Origin: Colwellia sp. 1_MG-2023
GTDB lineage: Bacteria > Pseudomonadota > Gammaproteobacteria > Enterobacterales > Alteromonadaceae
NCBI RefSeq assembly: GCF_030546755.1
Contig: NZ_JAUOPE010000004.1
Span: forward strand, 1 to 64,000
DNA: 64,000 nt
Direction of reading: 5' to 3'
Positions within the stretch are counted from its first letter, which is position 1. The number at the start of each line of letters is the position of its first letter. The notes below the pieces were generated by a model. It made no database searches, was not told the DNA's origin, and saw nothing but the letters and a program-made list of their open reading frames with translations. Shown in pieces: positions 1-8,708 of the stretch. Made by a program: the position numbers and the translations under genes.

Positions 1-786
1 GCGTTGAACTTAGATCAGTGGGGCGCAGGTAAAGTAGTTGGGTCAGTATTTAATAATGACTGTAACTGTATGCGTGTACAAAACGGTACGTTAAACGGTA
101 ACCCTGAGTTAGATCCATGGCGCTCAGAGAACTACTCACTTTCTGCTGAGTGGTATGCGGGTGATGCATCAATGTTCTTCATCTCAACTTACGGTATCGA
201 CATTGCAAGCTTTACAGAGTCTTCAACCGTATTTATTGATGAGCCTGATTCAGATGGTGTTCGTCGTGGTCCACATCCATTTACTGCGAACATTCAAGGT
301 GTTGGTGGTGATGTATCTGGTTACGAAGTTGGCGGTAAAGTTGCTTTTAGTGACTTCTTAGGTGAAGACAGCGTATTAGCTAATGTAGGTATGGACTTAA
401 ACTATACGTATGCTGATAGCTCTCAAGAAGCTAAAGATATTAATGGTAAAGATTTACCATTTGGTGGTATGTCAAAAGACACTTACAACGCGGTTGTTTG
501 GTATGAAAACGATACCTTCTCAGCTCGTGTAGCTTGGAACTCTCGTAGTCCTCGTTTAATGACTGCAGGTAATGGTGCGACAGGTAATCAAGCGTTATAC
601 CAAGATGATTACTCTCAACTTGATATTAATGCAACGTATGACTTCAACGAAACAGTTAGTTTCTATATTAACGGTTCGAACATTACGGAAGAAATTCAAC
701 AAACTTACATTGAATTTGAGAAGCAAAAAGCTTTCCAAAACATCTATGAAGCTCGTTGGACAGTGGGTGCTCGTGTAACTTTCTAA
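1..786 (+). CDS. TonB-dependent receptor, C-terminal part (5' end outside window)
   Basis: The reading frame is open from the first base, so this is the last 261 residues of a longer protein. It has the alternating beta-strand pattern of an outer-membrane barrel, with aromatic residues at strand ends, a segment like 'YSQLDINATYDFNETVSFYINGSN' split by turns, and a terminal strand ending in Val-Thr-Phe, the usual C-terminal assembly signal. Receptors of this family import large substrates using TonB-ExbBD energy. The neighbouring permease, GH1 glucosidase, GPH symporter and LacI regulator suggest an oligosaccharide ligand, but the ligand cannot be read from this fragment. A strong terminator follows. 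The plug domain and start lie outside the window. Confidence 0.85.
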   Translation, partial: ALNLDQWGAGKVVGSVFNNDCNCMRVQNGTLNGNPELDPWRSENYSLSAEWYAGDASMFFISTYGIDIASFTESSTVFIDEPDSDGVRRGPHPFTANIQGVGGDVSGYEVGGKVAFSDFLGEDSVLANVGMDLNYTYADSSQEAKDINGKDLPFGGMSKDTYNAVVWYENDTFSARVAWNSRSPRLMTAGNGATGNQALYQDDYSQLDINATYDFNETVSFYINGSNITEEIQQTYIEFEKQKAFQNIYEARWTVGARVTF

Positions 787-813
787 TCCCCCTTAGATAG
801 TTACTTTGTTGCT

Positions 814-845
814 AAAACGCCGCATTTATTGCGGCGTTTTTTTTA
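814..845 (+). terminator. Rho-independent terminator after the TonB-dependent receptor
   Basis: AAAACGCCGC (814-823) pairs perfectly with GCGGCGTTTT (831-840) across a 7-base loop and is followed by further T residues. It lies 28 bases after the receptor stop codon and closes that transcript. Confidence 0.92.
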
Positions 846-1199
846 TCGTACTAACTCTTTGATGTCTGTTATTACTTGGCTTGTAATAATAAAATTAAAG
901 ACTCAACGTACCATAGATCTAATCCTTCAATTACCAACGAGTTCCTACCTTGTAAAACCTCAATTGCCAAGCTACTACTTATAGATTTTGGGCTGAGGTA
1001 TTTTATGTTTTATTATCTTTTGATTAAGTAAATGAGCGGGGTTCATAACAAGTATGGATACATTATTTAAGAGTGTTGATATGCGTTGTAGAGCTTTAAC
1101 TAAAACCTTAGTGGTAGGGCTGTATTTGATTTGAAAGCAGCGTATTCAATGTCATTTTGCCAATAACAAATCGTCAACGAAGTTTGTGAATTAGCGAGA
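846..1199. other. Non-coding stretch with no recognised feature
   Basis: About 350 bases lie between the receptor terminator and the terminator of the convergent permease gene. Both strands have frequent stops and no ribosome-binding site coupled to a plausible frame. I see no repeat, operator or RNA motif in it. Confidence 0.5.
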
Positions 1200-1201
1200 T
1201 A

Positions 1202-1237
1202 AAAAAGGCACGGTTATTAATATAACTGTGCCTTAAA
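1202..1237 (-). terminator. Rho-independent terminator of the sugar permease gene
   Basis: AAGGCACGGTTAT (1206-1218) and ATAACTGTGCCTT (1223-1235) form a 13-bp stem with one G-T type mismatch and a 4-base loop. On the minus strand it is followed by a T tract (complement of 1202-1207). It sits 19 bases beyond the stop codon of the minus-strand permease. Confidence 0.88.
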
Positions 1238-1255
1238 TTTTATTAGTGGCAATGA

Positions 1256-2503
1256 TTATTTTTGTTTAAATTTACACCCTTTCAATCCGTAATGCATAAT
1301 AAATAAATAGCAAAGTATTGGTAGAGCAAAAGACAATTGTAGGCCGATAGAATCAGCGAGTAATCCTTGAATATAAGGAATAATGGCACCACCAACAATT
1401 GCTAAACATAAAATGCCAGAGCCTTGGCTAGTGTGTTGTTTAAGACCATTTATCGCGAGGGTGAATATAGTTGGAAACATGATGGAATTAAATAATCCAA
1501 TTGCTAATACCGCCCACATAACAATTGCGCCAGAAGATAAGATAGTAATTAATAATAAAACAATGGCCGCCGCGGCATTAAAAGCAAGCACTTTACCGGC
1601 AGAAATTTTTTGCATAACGGCTGCGCCAATAAAACGACCTACCATAGCGCCCCCCCAATAATAGGCGATGTATTTAGCCGCAACAGATTCTTCCATGGCT
1701 GCAATACTAGGTTCGGCAAAGAGGTTTACGAGTAAACTTCCAATAGCAACCTCAGCGCCTACATAAACAAAGATACCGATAGCACCTAAAACTAAATGGT
1801 TGTATTGCCATGCACTACCAGTGATATCAGCTACCTCTGGGGTATGTTCTTTAATTGTTGGTAATTTTAAATAAGCAAAGATAGCCGCTAAAACAAGTAA
1901 CATGCCGGCTAAAAACAAATAAGGCATTTGAACTGATTCAGCTTCTTGCGCTGCTGTCATTACTTCAGTGGCTTCATTAAGAATTAACAAAGCACCAAAG
2001 AATGGCGCGATTGTCGTACCTAATGAATTAAATGCTTGAGTTAATGATAAGCGCGATGAAGCGGTTTCTGGCTTGCCAAGAATACTCACATAAGGGTTTG
2101 CTGAAACTTGTAAAATGGTGATGCCACTAGCAAGAATAAATAAAGCAAATAAAAATACCGGATAACTTTGCATTGAAGCGGCAGGGTAGAAGGTCATACA
2201 TCCCGCTGCGGCAATAATTAAACCTAACACTATACCTTTTTGGTAACCGATTCTTTTGATTAATGTACCAGCAGGTAATGAAACAATGAAATAAGCACCA
2301 AAAAAGCAAAACTGAACTAACATTGCTTGGCTGTATGATAGATCGAATATGCCTTTTAAATGAGGAATTAAAATATCATTCAGGCAGGTGATAAAACCCC
2401 ACATGAAAAATAAAGAAGTGAGTGAAGTTAAGGCAAACGTATAGTTACCACCTTCACTATGATTGTTGTTTTCTTGCGCTACCCCAGCGATACCAGCCGC
2501 CAT
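1256..2503 (-). CDS. MFS sugar permease, FucP/GluP type
   Basis: A 415-residue inner-membrane protein with about 12 hydrophobic segments. The N-terminal segment '[19 protein letters not shown]' and the following '[19 protein letters not shown]' are characteristic of the FucP/GluP branch of the major facilitator superfamily, which imports fucose, glucose or galactose by proton symport. The start ATG is preceded by AGGAGAAATT, a good ribosome-binding site. It is divergent from the beta-glucosidase, which suggests it takes up the monosaccharide set free in the periplasm or medium. It has its own terminator. The exact sugar cannot be decided from sequence alone; glucose is likely given the neighbouring glucosidase. 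Confidence 0.88.
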   Translation of the reverse strand: MAAGIAGVAQENNNHSEGGNYTFALTSLTSLFFMWGFITCLNDILIPHLKGIFDLSYSQAMLVQFCFFGAYFIVSLPAGTLIKRIGYQKGIVLGLIIAAAGCMTFYPAASMQSYPVFLFALFILASGITILQVSANPYVSILGKPETASSRLSLTQAFNSLGTTIAPFFGALLILNEATEVMTAAQEAESVQMPYLFLAGMLLVLAAIFAYLKLPTIKEHTPEVADITGSAWQYNHLVLGAIGIFVYVGAEVAIGSLLVNLFAEPSIAAMEESVAAKYIAYYWGGAMVGRFIGAAVMQKISAGKVLAFNAAAAIVLLLITILSSGAIVMWAVLAIGLFNSIMFPTIFTLAINGLKQHTSQGSGILCLAIVGGAIIPYIQGLLADSIGLQLSFALPILCYLFIMHYGLKGCKFKQK

Positions 2504-2547
2504 AATTTCTCCTAATTAATATAACTTTTTGTTGGTTTAATTATTAT

Positions 2548-2844
2548 TTGTTAATAGGTGCAGTTGATCTTTCGCGGTTAAGTTTTGTTCGTAATAAAAG
2601 CGTATTAATCACGGCGAGTAGTATGCAACCTAGAATTCTAAACAAATACTACTCAACACAGAATAAAGCGCTTTTACCCAAATCCATCGGACAGCGTTTG
2701 TTGAACATTGCTTTGGCGTTATCGCTTTATTATGTGGGCAACCACACGACAAAGGCACTGCCTTGGATCAATGCTGAAAAAACTGCTGCAAAAACAATCT
2801 CGAAAAATCAAAAGCTCCTTACACTTAATGAGATTAGAACATAG
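2548..2844 (+). other. Doubtful 98-codon frame in a mobile-element-like remnant
   Basis: An open frame of 98 codons occupies most of the gap between the divergent permease and glucosidase genes. It starts with a TTG and has no clear ribosome-binding site. The protein resembles no family I recognise. Its first part overlaps a 37-base segment also found in the inverted-repeat element at 15578-15647, so I read the frame as part of a degenerate mobile-element remnant or chance open sequence, not as a confident gene. A small hypothetical protein cannot be excluded. Confidence 0.25.
2563..2599 (+). repeat. Diverged copy of a repeat also present at 15585-15621
   Basis: This 37-base segment begins GTTGATCTTTCG and matches 15585-15621 at 32 of 37 positions without gaps. 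At the second site the segment is the left part of a short element with terminal inverted repeats. Here the outer GGGC end and the matching right end are missing. A further exact copy of the 10-mer GTTGATCTTT is at 2867-2876 in the same orientation. Confidence 0.6.
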
Positions 2845-2900
2845 ACTATCTCATTATTAATTAGCTGTTGATCTTTTATTTAATTCCATCTAATATTGTA

Positions 2901-2920
2901 AAATGTAAGCGCTTTCATTT
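2901..2920. promoter_or_regulatory. LacI/GalR-family operator upstream of the GH1 gene
   Basis: AAATGTAAGC GCTTTCATTT is a 20-base palindrome with one mismatched pair and the central CG step typical of LacI/GalR and cre operators (core TGNAAGCGCTTNCA). It lies 100 bases upstream of the glucosidase start and about 400 bases from the divergent permease start. The LacI-type protein encoded at 6042-7043 is the obvious candidate to bind it. A second, shorter core AAAGCGCTTT occurs at 2665-2674, on the permease side. Confidence 0.8.
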
Positions 2921-3019
2921 ATACCACGTTAAAATAAAAGTGCAACAAAATACATACGTATGTTTATACAAAACACGTAAAAACCTTGTTTAATTGCTGA
3001 AAAGGAAACTTGAGATAAT

Positions 3020-4351
3020 ATGGCTTTTTCTCTACCAAAAAATTCACCGATGCTTTCATCATCATTTTTATACGGAGTGGCAACAGCGTCATTTCAAATT
3101 GAAGGTGGAGTTGAACACCGGTTACCTTGTATTTGGGACACTTTTTGTGCGACAGCAGGAAAAATAGAAGACGGTTCAAATGGTGATGTAGCTTGTGATC
3201 ATTTTAATCGTTGGCAAGACGATGTTGAGCTGATCAGCTCATTTGGCGTTGACGCTTATCGCTTATCTATTTCATGGCCACGTGTAATAAAACAAGACGG
3301 TACAGTTAATCAACAAGGTATGAAATTTTATATTGATTTGCTTGATGAATTAAATGCAAAAGGAATTAAACCTTTTGTCACTTTATATCATTGGGATTTA
3401 CCACAATACCTTGAAGACGATGGCGGTTGGTTAAATCGTGAAACAGCCTATAAATTTCAAGAATATACTAAGCATGTTGTTAAAGCGTTTGGTGATAGAG
3501 TGCATGCATATGCGACGCTTAATGAACCTTTCTGTAGTGCTTATTTAGGTTATGAAGCTGGTATACATGCGCCTGGTTTGGTTGGCAAAGAATACGGCAA
3601 AAAAGCGGCGCATCATTTATTATTAGCGCATGGTTTAGCCATGCAAGTATTGAAAGAATTTAGTCCAAACACTTTAAATGGGATTGTGCTCAATTTTACC
3701 CCCGGTTACGCTATGTCTGACTCTGTTGCTGATCAAGAAGCAACTAAAAAAGCGAACGAATATTTTAATTACTGGTATTCAAAGCCTATTTTTGATGGTG
3801 AATATCCAGAATTAATCAATGAATTACCTGAAGAAAATCGCCCAGACATTCATGAAAATGATATGGAAATTATTTCTCAACCGATGGACTTTTTAGGCAT
3901 TAACTTCTACACCCGTGCAAGATATCAAGCTCATCCAACAGAAATGTTTGAAGAGATTATTGTTGAAGGTGTTGAACGCACCGATATTGGTTGGGAAATT
4001 TATCCGCAGGCTTTTACTGACTTATTAGTCGATTTAAATACTCGATATAATTTACCGCCAGTCTACATCACTGAAAATGGTGCATCTATTGATGACGAAA
4101 TTGAGTCTGGTGTGGTAAATGATGTACGTCGTATCAACTATTACAACCAACATTTAAATGCGGTGAATGATGCGATTAGCCAAGGTGTTAATGTACAAGG
4201 ATATTTCGCTTGGAGTTTGATGGATAACTTTGAGTGGGCTGAAGGTTATTTAAAACGTTTTGGTATCGTTTATGTTGATTATCAAACACAAGTACGTACA
4301 GTAAAAGCCAGTGGCTTAGCTTATAAAAAATTATTAAGTGAGCGTAGTTGA
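3020..4351 (+). CDS. GH1 family beta-glucosidase
   Basis: A 443-residue glycoside hydrolase family 1 enzyme, about the usual family length, with no signal peptide, so cytoplasmic. The N-terminal signature FLYGVATASFQIEGG is at residues 16-30. The acid/base glutamate lies in TLNEP (E169) and the nucleophile in YITENG (E352). The C-terminal region 'GYFAWSLMDNFEWAEGY' carries the conserved aglycone and glycone contact residues. It would hydrolyse beta-linked disaccharides or short oligosaccharides brought in by the adjacent symporter. It is followed 52 bases later by the GPH symporter, probably in one operon, downstream of a LacI-type operator. Closely related enzymes also act on beta-galactosides, so the exact substrate is open. 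Confidence 0.94.
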   Translation: MAFSLPKNSPMLSSSFLYGVATASFQIEGGVEHRLPCIWDTFCATAGKIEDGSNGDVACDHFNRWQDDVELISSFGVDAYRLSISWPRVIKQDGTVNQQGMKFYIDLLDELNAKGIKPFVTLYHWDLPQYLEDDGGWLNRETAYKFQEYTKHVVKAFGDRVHAYATLNEPFCSAYLGYEAGIHAPGLVGKEYGKKAAHHLLLAHGLAMQVLKEFSPNTLNGIVLNFTPGYAMSDSVADQEATKKANEYFNYWYSKPIFDGEYPELINELPEENRPDIHENDMEIISQPMDFLGINFYTRARYQAHPTEMFEEIIVEGVERTDIGWEIYPQAFTDLLVDLNTRYNLPPVYITENGASIDDEIESGVVNDVRRINYYNQHLNAVNDAISQGVNVQGYFAWSLMDNFEWAEGYLKRFGIVYVDYQTQVRTVKASGLAYKKLLSERS

Positions 4352-4403
4352 TTGTAAAGTAAGATGAAATTCTAAATTAAATAATTATAAAAAAGGATAA
4401 ACA

Positions 4404-5933
4404 ATGCATAAGCTTTCGGTGGTTGAAAAAGTTGGTTACGCAACAGGTGACGCGGCAGCAAACTTAGTATGGCGAGGTGCATTAGCATATTTAGCGGTGT
4501 TTTATACCGACACTTTCGGTTTAACTGCCGCCGCCGCTGCTATGCTGTTTTTAGTCGTACGACTGTCTGATGGTGTTACTGACATCATTATGGGCATGAT
4601 CGCCGATAGAACTGATACTAAATGGGGAAAATTTCGCCCGTGGATTCTCTGGTCAGCACCCTTTTTAGGTTTGTTTATGGTGTTATGTTTTACTACGCCC
4701 GACCTTTCTGAAAACGGTAAATTAATATATGCCTACGTCACTTATATTGGTTTAACCCTCGCCTATACCATCAATAATGTTCCCTATTCAGCATTGATGG
4801 GCGTGATGACACCTAGTGATACTGAACGAACTAGTTTGTCAGGGTTTAGGTTTGCTGGTGCTTTTGCTGGTGGATTGTTAGTGATGGGCTTTTTACCTGA
4901 CTTGGTTGCTTACTTTGGTAAGGGTGATGATGCCGTTGGTTATCAATACACTATGTATTTATTTGCCGGATTATTGATTGGTTTAATGGTGATAACTTTT
5001 GCTTCAACGAAAGAACGTATTACACCTACAATAGATACAACATCTTGTTTAAAAACAGAATTACTCGACTTATCGAAAAATCTACCCTTTATCGTCATGC
5101 CATTATTAGCCATGACTTTGTTCTTTTATTATCGTGAGCTGTATAGCGGAATATTTTTCTTTGTTGTCATGACAGGTATGTATATCGTCATCAAACGTTT
5201 AACCAGTCAATCAACAGAAAATATGACAGGTACACAGCGTGATATGGTGGATTTACTTACCAATAAACCTTGGTTGATCTTGCTAGGAATGGGATTTTTA
5301 ACCATGATGTTTAATGGCATTAAATATGGCGTGATCGCCTACTATTTTAAATATCATGTTGCCGATGAATTAATGGCGGGTAAATACTTTGTCGCGTTAT
5401 TAATTGTCTCAATTGCCGGTGCATTGTGTACAAGTTATTTGGCAAACTGGTTAGGAAAAATTAAGTTATTTATTGTTGCATTAGTACTCAGTGGATTATT
5501 AACGGGAGCATTATATTGGGCGCCACAGGGTGATGTTGTTTTCATCTTTACACTTGGCTGCGCGGCAGAGTTTTTTGCGGCAATGATGCCAACATTGTTT
5601 TTTACTATGCTTGGTGATTCGGCGGATTATTCTGAATGGAAAAATGGACGACGCGCTACTGGTTTAGTGTATTCAGCAGGCACGTTCGTACAAAAAACCG
5701 GTGGTGGCTTCGCTGGCGCATTAGTGCTTGTAGTACTTGCAGGATATGGGTATAACGGGATGGATCCAACCACCATAGAAGCTTCATTACCAGGTATGCA
5801 ATTATTAATGAGTTGGATCCCCGCTGCTTTTGCCTTTGCTGGCGCGGCCTTAATGTTGTTTTATCCGTTAACTACGCAATTGAACCAACAAGTCAGTGAT
5901 GAACTTGTTCAAAGAAGAGCAGCTACGGCTTAA
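4404..5933 (+). CDS. GPH-family (MelB-like) sugar:cation symporter
   Basis: A 509-residue membrane protein with about 12 hydrophobic segments. The N-terminal start 'VEKVGYATGDAAANLVW' and the loop 'DGVTDIIMGMIADRTDTKWGKFRPWILW' are the diagnostic glycoside-pentoside-hexuronide motif with the aspartates used for cation coupling. A later loop 'DSADYSEWKNGRRATGLVYS' is also typical. It is somewhat longer than MelB because of a central insertion around residues 205-290 containing an extra hydrophobic pair. It sits directly after the GH1 glucosidase with a good AAAGGA ribosome-binding site, so it likely imports the disaccharide that the glucosidase cleaves. Confidence 0.92.
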   Translation: MHKLSVVEKVGYATGDAAANLVWRGALAYLAVFYTDTFGLTAAAAAMLFLVVRLSDGVTDIIMGMIADRTDTKWGKFRPWILWSAPFLGLFMVLCFTTPDLSENGKLIYAYVTYIGLTLAYTINNVPYSALMGVMTPSDTERTSLSGFRFAGAFAGGLLVMGFLPDLVAYFGKGDDAVGYQYTMYLFAGLLIGLMVITFASTKERITPTIDTTSCLKTELLDLSKNLPFIVMPLLAMTLFFYYRELYSGIFFFVVMTGMYIVIKRLTSQSTENMTGTQRDMVDLLTNKPWLILLGMGFLTMMFNGIKYGVIAYYFKYHVADELMAGKYFVALLIVSIAGALCTSYLANWLGKIKLFIVALVLSGLLTGALYWAPQGDVVFIFTLGCAAEFFAAMMPTLFFTMLGDSADYSEWKNGRRATGLVYSAGTFVQKTGGGFAGALVLVVLAGYGYNGMDPTTIEASLPGMQLLMSWIPAAFAFAGAALMLFYPLTTQLNQQVSDELVQRRAATA

Positions 5934-6041
5934 TAATTTGTGTAAAATTGGGTATTTAATTTTTACTGTTCGCAATTAACACTATATATTGTGACTCTTT
6001 TATTTAAGTACTGACAAGGGCAATGTTCCGATAGGGAAAAT

Positions 6042-7043
6042 ATGGCAACTATTTATGAAGTTTCTGAATTAGCCAAAGTATCACTTGCGACAGTTTCTCG
6101 AGTGATGAATGGTAATGCTCGAGTCAGCGAAAAAACGCGTAATCGTGTGCTTTCTGCGATGAAAGAGTTAGATTATCGTCCTAATTCAATTGCTCAGTCC
6201 TTAGCGTCTAATCGTAGTAATTGTATCGGCTTGTTAGTATCTGAAATTCATGGTCCCTTTTTTGGACAAATGATGAGTGGTGTGGAAACTGAATTACGCG
6301 CAGCAGGAAAGCACGTGATTATTACTACCGGCCACAGTGAAGAAGATAAAGAAAAAGACGGTATTGAGTTTTTGATCAGCCGAAATTGCGACGCAATTAT
6401 TTTGCATGTCGAGGCGGTTTCTGATGAATATTTAGTAGAGTTGAGCAAAGGCAAAACACCAATTTATCTTATTAGTCGCCATGTTGAAGGACTGCCAGAT
6501 AACTGTATTAGCTTAGACAATGAATTAGGTGGTTATATTGCGACTCAATCATTGATTGAAAAAGGCCATCGTAACATTGCTTATCTTGCCGGTCCGCAGT
6601 ATAAAGCGGACGCTATTGCTCGATTACAAGGTCATAAACGGGCTTTGTCTGAAAATAATATTGCTTTAAACGAAAAGTTAATTTTTGAAGCTGAATTTAA
6701 AGAGCAAGGCGGTATTGCAGGTTTACGGTATTTCTTACAAGAAAAAGCTGAGTTTTCAGCGTTAGTGTGTGCCAATGATGAAATGGCTTCAGGTGCGATG
6801 ACTTACGCGCGCGAGCACAATTTACACATGCCAGAAGACTTATCCGTGATTGGTTTTGATAATGTCGTCTTTGCTCCGCATTTATATCCTAAACTAACCA
6901 CAGTGGATAACCCTGTGAATAAAATGGGCTCGATGGCCGCTAAATTAGTACTGAAAGACGTTTATCAGCAAGAACAGCATAATATACAGCAATTATTTGA
7001 ACCTAGCTTGATCATGCGCGATTCGGTAGCTGAATTCACTTAG
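6042..7043 (+). CDS. LacI/GalR-family transcriptional regulator
   Basis: 333 residues. Residues 1-50 form the LacI DNA-binding domain (TIYEVSELAKVSLATVSRVMN, then the hinge helix around 'YRPNSIAQSLAS'), including the residues that fit a central-CG operator. Residues 60-330 are a type I periplasmic-binding fold with 'CANDEMASGAM' and 'SVIGFDN' signatures that sense a sugar. It follows the GH1 and GPH genes on the same strand after 108 bases and likely represses them through the palindrome at 2901-2920 until a glucoside-derived inducer is present. The ligand is inferred from context only. Confidence 0.92.
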   Translation: MATIYEVSELAKVSLATVSRVMNGNARVSEKTRNRVLSAMKELDYRPNSIAQSLASNRSNCIGLLVSEIHGPFFGQMMSGVETELRAAGKHVIITTGHSEEDKEKDGIEFLISRNCDAIILHVEAVSDEYLVELSKGKTPIYLISRHVEGLPDNCISLDNELGGYIATQSLIEKGHRNIAYLAGPQYKADAIARLQGHKRALSENNIALNEKLIFEAEFKEQGGIAGLRYFLQEKAEFSALVCANDEMASGAMTYAREHNLHMPEDLSVIGFDNVVFAPHLYPKLTTVDNPVNKMGSMAAKLVLKDVYQQEQHNIQQLFEPSLIMRDSVAEFT

Positions 7044-7044
7044 T

Positions 7045-7272
7045 ATGGCTGACTTAGTTGATAGTTCAATTTGTCCGTTATGCCAAACAGCAAACAAGTG
7101 TGGTGTTAACAAAGCTGAGCCTTGCTGGTGTACAAAAGAAAAAGTACCAGCAGAGTTAATTGCCCAAGTGAGTGACAAATACGTAAATAAATCATGTATT
7201 TGCCAAGCTTGTATCGAAAAATATAATCTGACTATTGATCTTTCTAAAGCTAATATCAAAGAAGTTACTTAA
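7045..7272 (+). CDS. Small cysteine-rich CWC-type protein
   Basis: 75 residues with eight cysteines arranged as CPLC, a lone Cys, CWC, and CICQAC. The CWC triplet and spacing fit the 'cysteine-rich CWC' family of short proteins of unknown function, probably metal binding. Its ATG begins two bases after the LacI gene's stop codon, so it is very likely translated from the same message. The family is common in proteobacteria with no fixed partner, so co-transcription with a sugar regulator need not mean a role in sugar use. Confidence 0.8.
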   Translation: MADLVDSSICPLCQTANKCGVNKAEPCWCTKEKVPAELIAQVSDKYVNKSCICQACIEKYNLTIDLSKANIKEVT

Positions 7273-7292
7273 CGGTTAATATTAGCCTTTCG

Positions 7293-7727
7293 TTATTTTT
7301 GCACAACAGTAAATATTTTATTTACAATTTTCCATTCACCTTTATTTTTAAGCAAAGAAAGGTAATCTACGTATTTCCACGTGCCCATATCCCATTCGGC
7401 ACGAACACTGGCGGCGCTTTCTTCAATATCAACGGAAATAATATGAACAGAATGCTTTCCTGGTTTGTCAGTACTAAAAAAGCCAAGAAATGTTTTTAAG
7501 TCAAAAACTTTATGCTCTCCTTTAAGAATACCTTGTACTTTTGCATCAGGGTGAAATGCTTTTGCCACTACCTTAGGGTCGCCTAGTAAACTTCCTTCAA
7601 GGTAATAGTTTACTGCTTTTTCTACGGCAGCCGCTTGGCTCTTATCTCCAGCATAGTGGGTGTCAGCGAGACTGTTAGCACTAAAAAACAGAAATAAAAT
7701 TATCGATATTCTTGTAAATGTTTGCAT
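7293..7727 (-). CDS. Secreted NTF2-like (putative lumazine-binding type) protein
   Basis: 144 residues with an N-terminal signal peptide (about residues 1-21, ending SLA-DT). The rest fits the small cone-shaped NTF2/SnoaL fold, close to the 'putative lumazine-binding' branch: an opening helix 'AAAVEKAVNYYLEGSLLGDPKVVAKAFHPDA', then strands ending 'DYLSLLKNKGEWKIVNKIFTV'. Such proteins are often of unknown function or bind small ligands. It lies 25 bases downstream of an AraC regulator on the same strand and is likely co-transcribed with it. The function stays open. Confidence 0.7.
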   Translation of the reverse strand: MQTFTRISIILFLFFSANSLADTHYAGDKSQAAAVEKAVNYYLEGSLLGDPKVVAKAFHPDAKVQGILKGEHKVFDLKTFLGFFSTDKPGKHSVHIISVDIEESAASVRAEWDMGTWKYVDYLSLLKNKGEWKIVNKIFTVVQK

Positions 7728-7752
7728 ATATCTTCTTTTCTTAACTTATTGT

Positions 7753-8517
7753 TTAATATTGGTTTTTTAAGAATTGGCTAGGAGAAACACCCATTTGCTT
7801 TCTAAACATATAAATAAATGCAGAGCTTGATTCATATCCTAAAAGCTCAGCTATGCTATTGATGCTATCATCAAGTGATAAGTGTTTAATAGCAATTTGA
7901 ATATTCAAGCGTTGGCGCCATTCACTATATGTGATATTGGTTTCTTTTTTGAAAATACGGCTTAAAGTACGAGGTGAAGCATTAACGAATTTCCCCCAAA
8001 AGTTTAAGTCGCTTTTCAGGGATGGATGTTTAAGCAAGCGTTCGGTTATATTGGTCAACCGATTATCTTTTGGGTAAGGTAAAAACGTATCTAATTTACT
8101 TGCTTGAGCTAATTTATCACGAACAAGTCGCAATAATCGTCCATCAGTAGATTGCCATAGATATTCATTTGATATTTTCAAACTTTCGGTGATTAATGCC
8201 GATAATAAAGAATCAACCACGAGGACTTGTGTGGTTGTTGATAACTCTTTAGCTTCTTCTGTATTAAAATGAAATATACTAAGTTTAACGGCAGTTTTAG
8301 CGAGTAACTCATGCGAAAGCTCAGCAGGAATAACAATTGCTTGTTTAGGGGGAATGAAATATCGACCTTGTTCAGTAATAATAGCGAGCACCCCGCTATG
8401 AACATATATACATTGTGCTTGGTGATGTTGATATTTATTGATACCTGCTAATGCTGGTATTTCACGATGTAACACCGAAATTGGCGGTACAGCTTCTAAG
8501 GTGGCATCATTTGTCAT
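7753..8517 (-). CDS. AraC-family transcriptional regulator
   Basis: 254 residues. Residues 25-90 look like a cupin ligand-sensing domain ('GRYFIPPKQAIVIPAELSHEL'), and residues 150-250 contain two helix-turn-helix units of the AraC type: 'SPRTLSRIFKKETNITYSEWR' and 'SINSIAELLGYESSSAFIYMF' with the closing MGVSPSQF. It is expressed away from the M61 peptidase gene and precedes the NTF2-like gene on its own strand. Its effector and targets are unknown; the adjacent NTF2-like gene is one likely target. Confidence 0.9.
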   Translation of the reverse strand: MTNDATLEAVPPISVLHREIPALAGINKYQHHQAQCIYVHSGVLAIITEQGRYFIPPKQAIVIPAELSHELLAKTAVKLSIFHFNTEEAKELSTTTQVLVVDSLLSALITESLKISNEYLWQSTDGRLLRLVRDKLAQASKLDTFLPYPKDNRLTNITERLLKHPSLKSDLNFWGKFVNASPRTLSRIFKKETNITYSEWRQRLNIQIAIKHLSLDDSINSIAELLGYESSSAFIYMFRKQMGVSPSQFLKNQY

Positions 8518-8708
8518 TTTATCTACAATCTTTATTAAACATTATTTATTCTGACATTAAGTTTTTATCATAAAAGGCAATATTTCAAGTTTTGTCGATT
8601 AAATCGAGCTGATCTTCAGATAATAAAGTTTAAAAAATAATTGTATTCAATAGACAATAGAATTTACACTTTAGCAAACTCTTAATAATTTAACTCATAG
8701 GATTGAAA

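Noticed and set aside
5980-5993. Near-palindrome CACTATATATTGTG upstream of the LacI-type gene
   Set aside because: It lacks the central CG and the TGNAAGCGCT core of the operator at 2901-2920 and is AT-rich, so chance is the better explanation.
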